Below, piece after piece: positions 27,086-36,495 of a stretch of DNA of 64,000 nucleotides. How positions within the stretch are numbered: position 1 is the stretch's first letter; every line of letters starts with the position of its first letter. This stretch comes from Pseudomonas sp. IB20. GTDB taxonomy: Bacteria > Pseudomonadota > Gammaproteobacteria > Pseudomonadales > Pseudomonadaceae. The notes under the pieces are model-generated. The model was given only the letters and a program-made list of their open reading frames with translations, was not told where the DNA came from and did no database searches. The DNA lies in contig NZ_CP046103.1 of the NCBI RefSeq assembly GCF_009707325.1, positions 4,474,744-4,538,743 on the forward strand, read 5' to 3'. The translations under genes and the position numbers were made by a program.

Positions 27086-27246
27086 GCATTGCTGAAAGAG
27101 TAGTCCTATTTTCAGGATCGAACTGTGTGGTGTTTTGCCGCGTGACAGCTTGTCTCAGCTGCGCGCCCTTATTCAAAAGCTGGCAACTGTTTGTTACAAC
27201 TTAATGCTAATCTCGCCATTCCCTCCGCTCCTGATCTCCATTGCCG

Positions 27247-28485
27247 ATGCCTAGTGAACCTGCGTTGCTGTTGCGTCACCACCGCCCTTTCATCGCGTTC
27301 TGGCTGGCGCGGATCTTTACGGCCAGCGGCTTCCAGATGCTCACCGTGGCGATCGGCTGGAACCTCTACCAACTGACCGGCAATGTGCTGGACCTGGGCT
27401 TGGTCGGCCTGGTGGAATTCATACCGCGCGTGCTGTTCATGCTGCACACCGGGCATGTGGCCGACCGCTATGAGCGGCGCAAAGTCGCCGCCCTCTGCCA
27501 GACCGTACAGGCGTTGATTGCCCTGTCCCTGGCCATCGGCGGCCTGACCGGCAACGTGACCCGCGAGATGATCTTTATCCTCGCTTTCTTGCTTGGCGCC
27601 GCGCGCTCGTTTGAAATGCCCACCACCCAGGCGATGCTGCCGAGCATCGTGCCCAGCGCGCTGTTCCCACGGGCCGTGGCCTCGTCACAATCGGCGCAGC
27701 AACTGGCGACCATCGTCGCGCCAGCACTCGGCGGCTTGCTGTATGCATTTGGCAGCGTGTGGGTGTATGGCCCAACAGTGGCGCTGTACCTGATCGCCTG
27801 CGTGCTGACCCTTAATCTGCCCGCCCGCCAGACCCCGCTGAACAAAGCCAAGGCAACTATGGATTCGCTGTTGGCCGGGATTCGCTTTATCCGCAGCCGC
27901 CCGGACATTCTCGGCGCGATCTCCCTGGACCTGTTCGCCGTGCTGCTGGGCGGCGCCACCGCGTTGCTGCCGGTGTTCGCCAAGGACATCCTGCTGACCG
28001 GCGCCTGGGGCCTGGGCCTGCTGCGCTCGGCGCCGGCGGTGGGCGCTTTGCTGATGTCGTTGTGGCTGGCGCGGTTCTCGGTGGACCGCAAGGTCGGCCG
28101 CGTGATGTTCACCGCCGTGGGGGTGTTCGGCGTAGCGACCATCGCCTTCGGCCTGTCGACATCGTTCTGGTTCTCGCTGGCGGTGCTGGTAGTGCTGGGT
28201 GCAGCGGACATGATCAGCATGGTCATCCGCGCGTCGTTCGTGCAGCTGGAAACCCCGGATGAAATGCGTGGCCGCGTCAGCGCGGTAAACGGCCTATTTA
28301 TCGGCGCATCCAATCAACTGGGCGAGTTCGAATCGGGCATCACTGCCCACTGGTTCGGCACCGTGCCCGCCGTGGTCATGGGTGGGATCGGCACGCTGCT
28401 GGTGACTGGGGTGTGGATAAAACTGTTCCCGACCCTGGCCAATCGCGACCGTATGCATGTGCCGGTGGAAGAGGCAAAGCAATAA
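27247..28485 (+). CDS. MFS transporter (EntS-like exporter family)
   Basis: A 412-residue inner-membrane protein with about 12 predicted helices. The N half carries FIAFWLARIFTASGFQMLTVAIGWNLYQLTG and HTGHVADRYERRKV (the MFS loop 2-3 motif). The C half includes ETPDEMRGRVSAVNGLFIGASNQLGEFESG, characteristic of the EntS/MFS_3 group. That group includes siderophore exporters, but no siderophore genes are nearby and the substrate is unknown. It is divergent from cioA. The ATG at 27247 was chosen over a TTG two codons earlier. Confidence 0.85.
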   Translation: MPSEPALLLRHHRPFIAFWLARIFTASGFQMLTVAIGWNLYQLTGNVLDLGLVGLVEFIPRVLFMLHTGHVADRYERRKVAALCQTVQALIALSLAIGGLTGNVTREMIFILAFLLGAARSFEMPTTQAMLPSIVPSALFPRAVASSQSAQQLATIVAPALGGLLYAFGSVWVYGPTVALYLIACVLTLNLPARQTPLNKAKATMDSLLAGIRFIRSRPDILGAISLDLFAVLLGGATALLPVFAKDILLTGAWGLGLLRSAPAVGALLMSLWLARFSVDRKVGRVMFTAVGVFGVATIAFGLSTSFWFSLAVLVVLGAADMISMVIRASFVQLETPDEMRGRVSAVNGLFIGASNQLGEFESGITAHWFGTVPAVVMGGIGTLLVTGVWIKLFPTLANRDRMHVPVEEAKQ

Positions 28486-28519
28486 GCCCCGCCACCTGGT
28501 CTGATGTTGGAATACAGTA

Positions 28520-28611
28520 AATGTGGGCGCTGGCTTGCCTGCGATAGCGGTGGGTCAGCACCGGATTGATGGCTGCCCCACCGCTATCGCAGGCAAGCCC
28601 GGCTCCCACAT
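28520..28611. repeat. REP pair between the MFS gene and the aldehyde oxidoreductase operon
   Basis: TGTGGGCGCTGGCTTGCCTG and the inverted CAGGCAAGCCCGGCTCCCAC enclose a central GCGGTGGG/CCCACCGC stem. The doublet separates two convergent units. Confidence 0.92.
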
Positions 28612-28639
28612 GGGTTCTTCAGTGGTTTGAAGGTGTGCG

Positions 28640-30823
28640 CTACAGCACCTTATCCAGGGTGATGGGAAAGTCCCGTACCCGCTTGCCGGTGGCGTGATAA
28701 ATCGCGTTCGCCACCGCCGCCGCCACGCCGACTATGCCGATCTCGCCTACGCCCTTGGAACCCAAGGCGTTGACGATCGCGTCATGTTCTTCGACAAAAA
28801 TCACCTCAATGTCGCCGATGTCGGCATTTACCGGGATGTGGTACTCAGCCAGGCTGTGGTTCATGTAGCGCCCCAGTTGATGGTCGATCTGGGTTTCTTC
28901 ATGCAGCGCCATGCCAATCCCCCAGACCACGCCGCCGAGAATCTGGCTGCGGGCCATCTTCGGGTTGACCACGCGCCCGGCCGCAATCGCGCTGACGACT
29001 CGGCTGACCTTGATGATGCCCAGGTCTTCGTCGACCCGAACTTCCACAAACACCGCCGAGTGCGTCGCCGAGGCGTAACCCTCGCGTTGCTTGCCCGGCT
29101 CGCTGTCGACCTGCACTTGCAAGGCGTCGTCGCCGCTGTCTTTAACCAGTTGCGCCAGCGATACACGCACGTCACCGGTATGCAGTTGGCCGTCTTCAAA
29201 GCGCACCGCTTCAGCATCCTTGAATACCGGGTAAGTCTGGCGGGCGACTTTCAGCAGTTTGGCATTCAGCGCTTCACAGGCCTGCTGCACGGCGGTGCCG
29301 ACCGACGACACGGTAAACGAGCCACCCTGCAACGGCGCCGTGGGCAATGACGAGTCCCCCAGCAAAAAGCTGATATCAGCCATTGGCACGCCACTGGCTT
29401 GGGCGGCAATCTGGGTCATCACCGTGTAAGTGCCGGTGCCGATATCGGTGGTGGCGCTGCTCACCGTCAATTTGCCCTCGGCGTCGATCCGCGCCTTGGC
29501 GCTGGCCTTCATCTGCAAGGCTTCCCACACGCCACCGGCCATGCCCCAGCCGATCAACTGGTTGCCGTCACGCATGCTGCGCGGCTCCGGGTTGCGCTGG
29601 CTCCAGCCGAAGCGTTCGGCGCCTTCGCTGTAACACTCGCGCAGGGCTTTGCTCGACCAGGGCTTGTCTTCGTTCTGGTTACGCTCGGCGTAGTTGATCA
29701 GGCGCAGTTGCACCGGGTCCATGCCCAGCGCACAGGCCAGTTCGTCCATGGCGCACTCCAGGCCGATCACGCCCAACGCGGCGCCTGGCGCGCGCATATC
29801 CAGCGGGGTGAACACGTCCAGCGGCACCAGGTTGTAGGTCAACTGCACGTTGTCGCAGTGGTAAAGCATGCCGCTCCATTCCACCACGTGTTCGCTGAAT
29901 TCTTCGAAGCGTGAGGTCTGGCCAATCGCGGTGTGCCCCAATGCCAGCAGGCGGCCATTGGCAGCGGCGCCCATCTGCAAGCGCTGCAAAGTGCGCGGGC
30001 GGTAGCCGAAGGTGAACATCTGTTGGCGCGTCAGGGTTACGCGCACCGAACGCTTGAGCGCCAGCGCGGCCATCACTGCCAGGGGCAATTGGTACTGCGG
30101 GCGCAGGCCCGAGCCGAAGGCGCCACCAACGAACGCGGCAAAAATCCGCACCTGGCTTTTATCCAGCCCGAAGACTTTTTGCACATAGGCCTGGCAGTTC
30201 TGCGGGCCTTGGGTCTTGTCGTGGATGTGCAGGGTGCCGTCCGGCTGATACAGCACGGTGCTGGCGTGGGGTTCCATCGGGTTGTGGTGCTCAATGGGCG
30301 TGCTGTAGTGCACGTCGAGGCTGACGGCCGCAGTGGCCCACTCGGCCTGGAAGTTACCGCGTGGCTTGGGGGGCGTTTGCGGCGATGGGTACGCCTGTTC
30401 CTGCATGGCCACCAGGTCGGTTTCAAAGGCTTCGCTTGCGTACTCGATCTCGACCAGAGAACCGGCATACCGCGCCAGTTCCAGGTTGTCGGCGATCACC
30501 AAGGCCAAGGGTTGGCCACTATAAAGGACGCGGTCGTTATACAGCGGGCGGAACGGGGAACCGTCGGCCGCATCGGCGTCGGCAAAGGCATCGTCGTAGC
30601 TGGCAAGTTGGGGCCGGTTGAGGTGGTCAAGCACCCTCACCACGCCCGGCAGGGCCAGGGCTTTGGAGGCATCGATTTTTACGACACGGCCTTTGGCGAT
30701 GGTGCTGGAGACCACGCTGCCATGCAGCAAGTCTTTATCTGGGAATTCACCGGCATAGCGCGCTTGGCCGGTCACCTTGAGCAGACCGTCGACGCGGTCC
30801 AGGGGTTTGCCGATAGCGGTCAT
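28640..30823 (-). CDS. Molybdopterin-binding subunit of a xanthine oxidase-family aldehyde oxidoreductase
   Basis: A 727-residue large subunit (PaoC/YagR-like). The MCD-binding and active-site elements include the FVGGAFGSGLR loop, DMRAPGAALGVIGLE, and the C-terminal SKGVGEIGIVG containing the catalytic glutamate. Its start overlaps the stop of the FAD subunit by 4 bases, so it is the last gene of a three-gene operon. The family oxidises aldehydes or aromatic N-heterocycles. The E. coli homologue PaoABC acts on aromatic aldehydes, but the substrate here is not known. Confidence 0.92.
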   Translation of the reverse strand: MTAIGKPLDRVDGLLKVTGQARYAGEFPDKDLLHGSVVSSTIAKGRVVKIDASKALALPGVVRVLDHLNRPQLASYDDAFADADAADGSPFRPLYNDRVLYSGQPLALVIADNLELARYAGSLVEIEYASEAFETDLVAMQEQAYPSPQTPPKPRGNFQAEWATAAVSLDVHYSTPIEHHNPMEPHASTVLYQPDGTLHIHDKTQGPQNCQAYVQKVFGLDKSQVRIFAAFVGGAFGSGLRPQYQLPLAVMAALALKRSVRVTLTRQQMFTFGYRPRTLQRLQMGAAANGRLLALGHTAIGQTSRFEEFSEHVVEWSGMLYHCDNVQLTYNLVPLDVFTPLDMRAPGAALGVIGLECAMDELACALGMDPVQLRLINYAERNQNEDKPWSSKALRECYSEGAERFGWSQRNPEPRSMRDGNQLIGWGMAGGVWEALQMKASAKARIDAEGKLTVSSATTDIGTGTYTVMTQIAAQASGVPMADISFLLGDSSLPTAPLQGGSFTVSSVGTAVQQACEALNAKLLKVARQTYPVFKDAEAVRFEDGQLHTGDVRVSLAQLVKDSGDDALQVQVDSEPGKQREGYASATHSAVFVEVRVDEDLGIIKVSRVVSAIAAGRVVNPKMARSQILGGVVWGIGMALHEETQIDHQLGRYMNHSLAEYHIPVNADIGDIEVIFVEEHDAIVNALGSKGVGEIGIVGVAAAVANAIYHATGKRVRDFPITLDKVL

Positions 30824-31809
30824 GGGCGTTCTCCTGCAGTCGCGGCATCGCTCAGGGCGCGGATAATCGCGCGCCGCGCGAGTTTGATCTTGAAGCCGTT
30901 GTGTTCCAGCGGTTCGGCGTCATGCAGCAAGGCGTCGGCAGCGTTGCTGAAGGTTTCGCGGCTCACCGTCTGGCCAATCAGCGAGGCTTCCACTGCACGG
31001 TCACGCCAGGGTTTGTGCGCCACGCCGCCAAGGGCCAGGCGGGCGTCGATGATCTGGTCGCCGTCCAGTTCGAGGGCGGCCGCGACGGAGACCAAGGCGA
31101 AGGCGTAGGACGCACGGTCGCGGATTTTCAGGTAATGGCTGTGACTGGCCAACTGGTCGGCGGGCAGTTCGATGGCGGTGATCAATTCATCATCAGCCAG
31201 CAGGTTGTCGCGCTGCGGTGTGTCGCCGGGCAGTCGGTGGAAGTCGGCAAACTCGATGACCCGCGCGCCGCCACGGCCCTCTACATGCACCCGCGCCTCC
31301 AGCGCCGCCAAGGCTATGCACATGTCCGAAGGGTGCGTGGCCACGCAGTGTTCGCTGGCGCCGAGGATCGCGTGAATGCGGTTCAAGCCGGTGCGCGCCG
31401 GGCAGCCGCTGCCGGGTTCGCGCTTGTTGCAGGGCACGCTGGCGTCGTAGAAGTAGTAGCAACGGGTGCGCTGTAACAAGTTGCCGCCGGTACTGGCCAT
31501 ATTGCGCAGTTGCGGTGAGGCGCCGGCCAGGATTGCTTGGGACAGCAATGGGTAACGCGCCTCGATCAGCGGGTGCCAGGCCAGGTCGGCATTGCTCACT
31601 AAGGCGCCGATCATCACGCCGCCACTGGCGGTTTGTTCAACGCCTTGCAGCGGCAGGCCAGTGATATCGATCAAGTGTTCGGGGCGGCTGATGTTTTCTT
31701 TCATCAGGTCCAGCAGGTTGGTGCCACCGGCGATAAAGCGTGACGCCGCGCTGCTCAGGTGCACGGCCTCGTGCACATCGGCCGGCTTGCTGTACTGGAA
31801 GGGGTTCAT
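30820..31809 (-). CDS. FAD-binding subunit of the aldehyde oxidoreductase
   Basis: A 329-residue CO dehydrogenase/xanthine dehydrogenase FAD-subunit homologue (PaoB/YagS-like). FIAGGTNLLDLMKENISRPEHLIDI and ASTGGNLLQRTRC are the FAD-binding motifs. A cysteine-bearing insert (RCYYFYD...CNKREPGSGCPA) resembles the extra [4Fe-4S] loop reported for PaoB. It passes electrons from the iron-sulfur subunit to the acceptor. Both ends overlap its neighbours by 4 bases (ATGA), indicating tight coupling. Confidence 0.92.
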   Translation of the reverse strand: MNPFQYSKPADVHEAVHLSSAASRFIAGGTNLLDLMKENISRPEHLIDITGLPLQGVEQTASGGVMIGALVSNADLAWHPLIEARYPLLSQAILAGASPQLRNMASTGGNLLQRTRCYYFYDASVPCNKREPGSGCPARTGLNRIHAILGASEHCVATHPSDMCIALAALEARVHVEGRGGARVIEFADFHRLPGDTPQRDNLLADDELITAIELPADQLASHSHYLKIRDRASYAFALVSVAAALELDGDQIIDARLALGGVAHKPWRDRAVEASLIGQTVSRETFSNAADALLHDAEPLEHNGFKIKLARRAIIRALSDAATAGERP

Positions 31810-32330
31810 TGCTCACCTCCGCGCACGCGGCAGGCGGGCAAGGCGTCTTCGATGGCATCGCGGATGTTGGTGTAGGCGCCGCAGCGGCACAGGTTGCCGC
31901 TCATCAATTCCTGGATCTGTGCGGTGTCGTGGGCACGGCCCTCATTAGCCAGGCCGACGGCGGAGCAGATCTGGCCGGGGGTGCAGTAGCCGCACTGGAA
32001 GGCGTCATGCTTGATGAAGGCCTGCTGCATCGGGTGCAACACGTCGCCGTCGGCCAGGCCTTCGATGGTGGTCAGCTCGGCGCCGTCGCACATCACCGCC
32101 AGCGTCAGGCAGGCATTCACGCGCTTACCATCGCGCAACACGGTGCACGCGCCGCATTGGCCGTGGTCGCAGCCTTTTTTGCTGCCGACCAGATCAAGCT
32201 GCTCGCGCAAAAGGTCGAGCAGGGTGGTCCAGGGCAACACATCGAGGTGGCGGTCTTGCCCGTTCAGGGTCAAGCGTATCGGGTGACTGGCGAACGACTT
32301 GGCCGCCGCGCCATTGGGGGTTGCGCTCAT
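31806..32330 (-). CDS. [2Fe-2S] subunit of the aldehyde oxidoreductase
   Basis: A 174-residue ferredoxin-like subunit with two [2Fe-2S] centres: CDHGQCGACTVLRDGKRVNAC and CGYCTPGQ...CRC. It resembles PaoA/YagT but has only a short N terminus (MSATPNGAAAKSFASHPIRL) and no twin-arginine signal, so the complex is expected in the cytoplasm, unlike E. coli PaoABC. The ATG at 32330 follows TGAGG; an alternative GTG two codons upstream is less likely. It is the first gene of the operon. No dedicated cofactor chaperone (PaoD/XdhC type) lies in the window. Confidence 0.92.
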   Translation of the reverse strand: MSATPNGAAAKSFASHPIRLTLNGQDRHLDVLPWTTLLDLLREQLDLVGSKKGCDHGQCGACTVLRDGKRVNACLTLAVMCDGAELTTIEGLADGDVLHPMQQAFIKHDAFQCGYCTPGQICSAVGLANEGRAHDTAQIQELMSGNLCRCGAYTNIRDAIEDALPACRVRGGEQ

Positions 32331-32427
32331 AAACACCTCACGGGTTGGTATCCATCCGCGGCGTTCAGGAAAGTCGCCGTCTCAAGGGGTACGACTTCCC
32401 GGGGTATTGAGCGTTCAAGGCAATTGA

Positions 32428-32871
32428 TCAGCGGATATTGAGCAGCGTCTTCAGGGTGTTTTGCGGGCCGTTGATCGAGGCATTGCTGTATTCGAACCAG
32501 CCAGGCGCTTGGACATTCACGTCGAACACATAGATGTAGCCCATCACGGTGCCGGCGCCATTGCACACTTCGCTGATGGTGCCGACCTGGCACACCGGCG
32601 TGCGCTGCCCGTTCAACTGCGCGCCATCGAAACGGCCCATCGGGCTTTTGCCCAGGCCGACCTCCATCACTGAAACCTGGGTTGGCCCACGGTGCGTGCA
32701 CATCTGGGTACTGCTCGCCCGCTCAGGGATGGTCTCAGTGCAACCGGCCGATTCAACCTTGAATACGCGCACCTCGCTCAAGGGCGGTGCAGTCGCGCCC
32801 CAAGCCGGTGCCACCAGCCCCAGGCCGATAACGGCGAACAGAGCTAGACTGCTGGCGTTGGCTTTTTTCAT
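32428..32871 (-). CDS. Secreted DUF4879-like protein
   Basis: A 147-residue protein with a signal peptide (MKKANASSLALFAVIGLGLVAPAWGA) and a mature domain with several cysteines. The pattern PPLSEVRVFKVESAGC...VMEVGLGKSPMGRFDGAQL...GYIYVFDV...GWFEYSNASINGPQNTLKTLLNIR fits DUF4879, the YolA-like secreted family of unknown function. It is monocistronic, upstream of the aldehyde oxidoreductase operon on the same strand with about 100 bp between. Confidence 0.78.
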   Translation of the reverse strand: MKKANASSLALFAVIGLGLVAPAWGATAPPLSEVRVFKVESAGCTETIPERASSTQMCTHRGPTQVSVMEVGLGKSPMGRFDGAQLNGQRTPVCQVGTISEVCNGAGTVMGYIYVFDVNVQAPGWFEYSNASINGPQNTLKTLLNIR

Positions 32872-33081
32872 GCTGTTAACGACCCTGAATTAAACGTCGG
32901 CGCAGTATGCCTCAAGGCCATGCACCATCAAAACCAAGCCTATGCGCCACTGGCCGTCGGCTGCTGGTATGATGCGCCGCTTTTTCCGATCCTCTCTGAA
33001 ACCACAGGCGCTTGGCGCAGTTTGTGCTTTGACTTAGAGGTCAACAAATAACGACGCAAAATAGCGTCACAGGGAGCCGGC

Positions 33082-34377
33082 ATGCTGGAAAAGCTGTTTC
33101 AACTCAAGGCACACAACACCAATGTGCGCACCGAGATTCTCGCGGGGATCACGACCTTTCTGGCCATGGCCTACATTCTGTTCGTGAACCCGAGCATCCT
33201 CGGCGAGACCGGCATGGACAAGGGCGCGGTGTTTGTCGCGACGTGCCTGGCGGCCGCCATCGGTTCGACCGTGATGGGCCTGATCGCCAACTACCCGATC
33301 GCGCTGGCACCGGGCATGGGCCTCAACGCCTTCTTTACCTACACCGTGGTGCTGCACATGGGCCACACCTGGCAAGTGGCGCTGGGCGCGGTGTTCATTT
33401 CGGCGGTGTTGTTCTTCCTGCTGTCGATCTTCCGCATCCGTGAGTGGATCATCAACAGCATCCCCTTGCCCCTGCGCTCGGCGATTGCCGCCGGTATCGG
33501 CCTGTTCCTGGCGCTGATCGCCCTGCACAACGCCGGGATCGTGGTCGGCAACCCGAACACGCTGGTGGGCCTGGGCGACCTGAAGAAGCCGGCGCCTATC
33601 CTGGCCACGCTGGGCTTTATGCTCATTGTTGCGCTGGAAGCCCTGGCCGTTCGCGGCGCAGTGCTGATCGGCATTCTGGCGGTGACCATTGTCTCGATCC
33701 TGTTGAATGTCACCCCGTTCGGCGGCGTGATCTCGATGCCACCGTCCCTGGCCCCGACCTTCCTGCAGTTGGACATCAAAGGCGCGCTGGATATCGGCCT
33801 GGTCAGCGTGATCTTCGCCTTTCTGTTCGTTGACCTGTTCGACAACTCCGGCACCCTGATCGGCGTCGCCAAGCGCGCCGGCCTGATGGGCAAAGACGGT
33901 CACATGCCAAAAATGGGCCGTGCCCTGATCGCCGACAGCACCGCGGCCATGGCCGGTTCCCTGCTGGGCACCTCGACCACCACCAGCTACATCGAGTCCG
34001 CTGCGGGTGTGAGCGCCGGTGGCCGTACCGGTTTAACCGCCATCGTGGTCGCTATCCTGTTCCTGCTGGCGCTGTTCTTCTCGCCACTGGCGGCCAGCGT
34101 TCCGGCCTTCGCCACCGCGCCAGCCTTGCTGTTCGTCGCCGTGCTGATGACCTCCGGCTTGGCCGAAATCGACTGGGACGACATTACTGTTGCAGCGCCG
34201 GTGGTGATCACCGCCCTGGCAATGCCCTTCACTTATTCCATCGCCAACGGCATCGCCTTCGGTTTCATCGCCTGGACCGCCATCAAGCTGCTTTCGGGCC
34301 GCTACCGTGAGCTGAACCCGGCACTGGTGATCCTGTCGATTCTGTTTGTGATCAAGCTGGGCTGGTTCAACGCATGA
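33082..34377 (+). CDS. AzgA-type purine permease (NCS2/AzgA family)
   Basis: A 431-residue inner-membrane transporter with about 12-14 hydrophobic segments. Family motifs include TEILAGITTFLAMAYILFVNPSIL, NYPIALAPGMGLNAFFTYTVV and GTSTTTSYIESAAGVSAGGRTGL. AzgA/PbuG/PurP relatives import adenine, guanine or hypoxanthine with protons. It overlaps trmA by 4 bases, so the two are cotranscribed. GGGAG before the ATG at 33082 supports the start. I saw no purine riboswitch or clear PurR box upstream. Confidence 0.9.
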   Translation: MLEKLFQLKAHNTNVRTEILAGITTFLAMAYILFVNPSILGETGMDKGAVFVATCLAAAIGSTVMGLIANYPIALAPGMGLNAFFTYTVVLHMGHTWQVALGAVFISAVLFFLLSIFRIREWIINSIPLPLRSAIAAGIGLFLALIALHNAGIVVGNPNTLVGLGDLKKPAPILATLGFMLIVALEALAVRGAVLIGILAVTIVSILLNVTPFGGVISMPPSLAPTFLQLDIKGALDIGLVSVIFAFLFVDLFDNSGTLIGVAKRAGLMGKDGHMPKMGRALIADSTAAMAGSLLGTSTTTSYIESAAGVSAGGRTGLTAIVVAILFLLALFFSPLAASVPAFATAPALLFVAVLMTSGLAEIDWDDITVAAPVVITALAMPFTYSIANGIAFGFIAWTAIKLLSGRYRELNPALVILSILFVIKLGWFNA

Positions 34378-35453
34378 CTTTTGACGCCGCAAGCTACACC
34401 GCTCAACTGCAAGACAAGGTCACGCGCTTGCGTGACCTGCTGGCACCGTTCGACGCACCCGAGCCACAGGTCTTCGATTCGCCGCTGCAGAACTTCCGCC
34501 TGCGGGCGGAGTTCCGCCTGTGGCGCGAAGGCGGCGAGCGCCACTACGCGATGTTTTCCCAGGACGACAAGCGCACGCCGATCCTGATCGAGGAATTCCC
34601 CATCGCCAGTGCACGCATCAACCAGTTGATGCCGCCACTCAAGGCCGCCTGGCAAGCCAGCGCCGCCCTGAGCCACAAGCTGTTCCAGGTGGAGTTCCTC
34701 ACCACCTTGGCTGGCGACGCGATGATCACCCTGTGCTACCACCGCCCGCTGGACGAGCATTGGCACACGGCCGCCAACAAGCTCGCTGCCGACTTGAATG
34801 TCAGCATCATCGGCCGCTCCAAGGGCAAGCGCGATGTGATCGGCCGCGACTACGTGGTGGAAAAACTCGAGGTGGGCGGTCGTACGTTCAGCTATCGCCA
34901 ACCCGAAGGCGCATTTACCCAGCCCAACGGCACGGTAAACCAGAAGATGCTCAACTGGGCATATGAAGCCTTGGGCGATCGCCCGGATGATTTGCTGGAG
35001 CTGTACTGCGGCAACGGCAACTTCACCCTGCCGCTGGCGACCCGTGTGCGCAACGTGCTGGCCACCGAGATCAGCAAGACCTCAGTGAATGCGGCCCTGA
35101 GCAACCTTGATGAGAACGCTGTGGATAACGTCACCCTGGTGCGCCTGTCTGCCGAAGAACTCACCGAGGCACTCAACGAAGTGCGCCCGTTCCGCCGCCT
35201 GCACGGCGTCGACCTGAAAAGCTACGCGTTCGGTAGCGTCTTCGTCGACCCACCGCGTGCCGGCATGGACCCGGACACCTGCGAGCTGACCCGGCGTTTC
35301 GATAACATCCTGTACATCTCCTGCAACCCGGAGACGTTGGCGGCGAACATTGCGCAACTGCATGACACGCACCAGATTACCCAGTGTGCGATGTTTGACC
35401 AGTTCCCGTGGACGCACCATATGGAATCCGGGGTGTTATTGACCCGGCGGTAA
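34374..35453 (+). CDS. trmA: tRNA (uracil-5-)-methyltransferase TrmA
   Basis: A 359-residue SAM-dependent enzyme that makes 5-methyluridine-54 in the T-loop of tRNAs. SAM motif: LLELYCGNGNFTLPLA. Catalytic cysteine: YISCNPETLAANI. The C-terminal MFDQFPWTHHMESGVLL is typical. It is coupled to the purine permease by an ATGA overlap. Its last 18 bases overlap the 3' end of the convergent DUF2442 gene. Confidence 0.96.
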   Translation: MTFDAASYTAQLQDKVTRLRDLLAPFDAPEPQVFDSPLQNFRLRAEFRLWREGGERHYAMFSQDDKRTPILIEEFPIASARINQLMPPLKAAWQASAALSHKLFQVEFLTTLAGDAMITLCYHRPLDEHWHTAANKLAADLNVSIIGRSKGKRDVIGRDYVVEKLEVGGRTFSYRQPEGAFTQPNGTVNQKMLNWAYEALGDRPDDLLELYCGNGNFTLPLATRVRNVLATEISKTSVNAALSNLDENAVDNVTLVRLSAEELTEALNEVRPFRRLHGVDLKSYAFGSVFVDPPRAGMDPDTCELTRRFDNILYISCNPETLAANIAQLHDTHQITQCAMFDQFPWTHHMESGVLLTRR

Positions 35454-35903
35454 TTCAACGCCCTCTTCTTCCTTCTTGCGTGGTCGACCGCCCTTCTTGC
35501 CGTTGGCTCGGGCGGCCGCCGACTTGGCAGCGCTGCTTTTGCGGCCGTTGCGCGATGCTACCAGGCTCGCCGCCAAATCCATCAACGGTTGGCTCGTGGC
35601 GATCAGGCCCGTGATCGAAACATCCAGATCCCGGGCCTCACAGCAAAGTGCCTTGCCGCCAAAACCGACTTCCAACTGCTGGAAATCCTCCAAGGAAAAC
35701 CCGTCGAACTCCGGCAGGCCAGCCACCGGCAACACGATGCGGCTGCCGTCGCTGAAGCCGATGGAAATGCAGTTGTCTTCGTAACGCACATTGCTGGCGT
35801 TGGCGTACAGACGCTTCAATTTGCGCCCACGGGCTATTGCCTTGTCGACATCCGCCTCAGTGAGCGGTTTATAGGGCACAGTTTTGGCTTTTACGATTTT
35901 CAT
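35436..35903 (-). CDS. DUF2442 family protein with basic C-terminal tail
   Basis: A 155-residue protein. Residues ~5-100 match DUF2442: a short alpha/beta domain with CISIGFSDGSRIVLPVAGLPEFDGFSLEDFQQLEVGFGGKAL. The C-terminal ~40 residues are strongly basic and end in ANGKKGGRPRKK, an AT-hook-like segment suited to DNA contact. It overlaps the upstream DUF4160 gene by 4 bases. The DUF4160-DUF2442 pair recurs across bacteria and has been suspected to be toxin-antitoxin-like; that role is unproven here. Confidence 0.8.
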   Translation of the reverse strand: MKIVKAKTVPYKPLTEADVDKAIARGRKLKRLYANASNVRYEDNCISIGFSDGSRIVLPVAGLPEFDGFSLEDFQQLEVGFGGKALCCEARDLDVSITGLIATSQPLMDLAASLVASRNGRKSSAAKSAAARANGKKGGRPRKKEEEGVELPPGQ

Positions 35904-36328
35904 AAATTAATCCCCACGCAATCTGGCGCTCTTACCAGATTCAAAATTGTCCGTTGCTCTACGACGTCGTGCCGGGCGCTTGCGATGACATAGACACCAC
36001 GTCGAATGACCAACCCTTGAACCAACTCACCAGCGTCCCAATCCCAGGAATGATTCTCCAGGCAAACCGTTTGCAGTTTCTCCCACCAAATCCTGCGTGC
36101 CCGCGCCAAGTAGTGCCGCTGCATTATTGCCTCACGTATTTCCCTCAGGACCACCGTGGGTGGCTGCCTCCGTTCAGGCTCTATATCCCACAACTCCACG
36201 TCCCCATTCAGAAAACTGAAACGAAACCGTGCATCCCATTCCTTGCCCCTGACATGCACGTGAGGCGGGCAATGCTCATCCCTGAGAAACACCGAGATTA
36301 CATATCCTTTGTAAGCACCTACTTTCAT
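35900..36328 (-). CDS. DUF4160 family protein, partner of DUF2442
   Basis: A 142-residue protein. Its N-terminal domain carries the DUF4160 signature (ISVFLRDEHCPPHVHVRGKEWDARFRF...LWDIEPERR) with a His-rich PPHVHV motif. Members are about 80-100 residues, so the C-terminal ~50 residues here are an extension. It is the first gene of a two-gene unit, coupled by ATGA to DUF2442. No promoter motif was recognised. Confidence 0.78.
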   Translation of the reverse strand: MKVGAYKGYVISVFLRDEHCPPHVHVRGKEWDARFRFSFLNGDVELWDIEPERRQPPTVVLREIREAIMQRHYLARARRIWWEKLQTVCLENHSWDWDAGELVQGLVIRRGVYVIASARHDVVEQRTILNLVRAPDCVGINL

Positions 36329-36495
36329 CGTAACCCATCCGTTAGGTTATTTTCCGTCAAGTTACACTTTTCCCCGTGCAGCCCGACAACCGGCTTCGAA
36401 ATCCCGAAGCTGTTTCACAGATTAGTAACGACGAACAACGGAATGCTTCAATTGATATTGAATCTGATTCTGCTGTTCAGCGGTTGCGAATATCG

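Noticed and set aside
32880..33081. A possible purine riboswitch before the AzgA-type permease
   Set aside because: The sequence does not show the conserved loop-loop core of a purine riboswitch, and only ordinary promoter-like sequence is visible.
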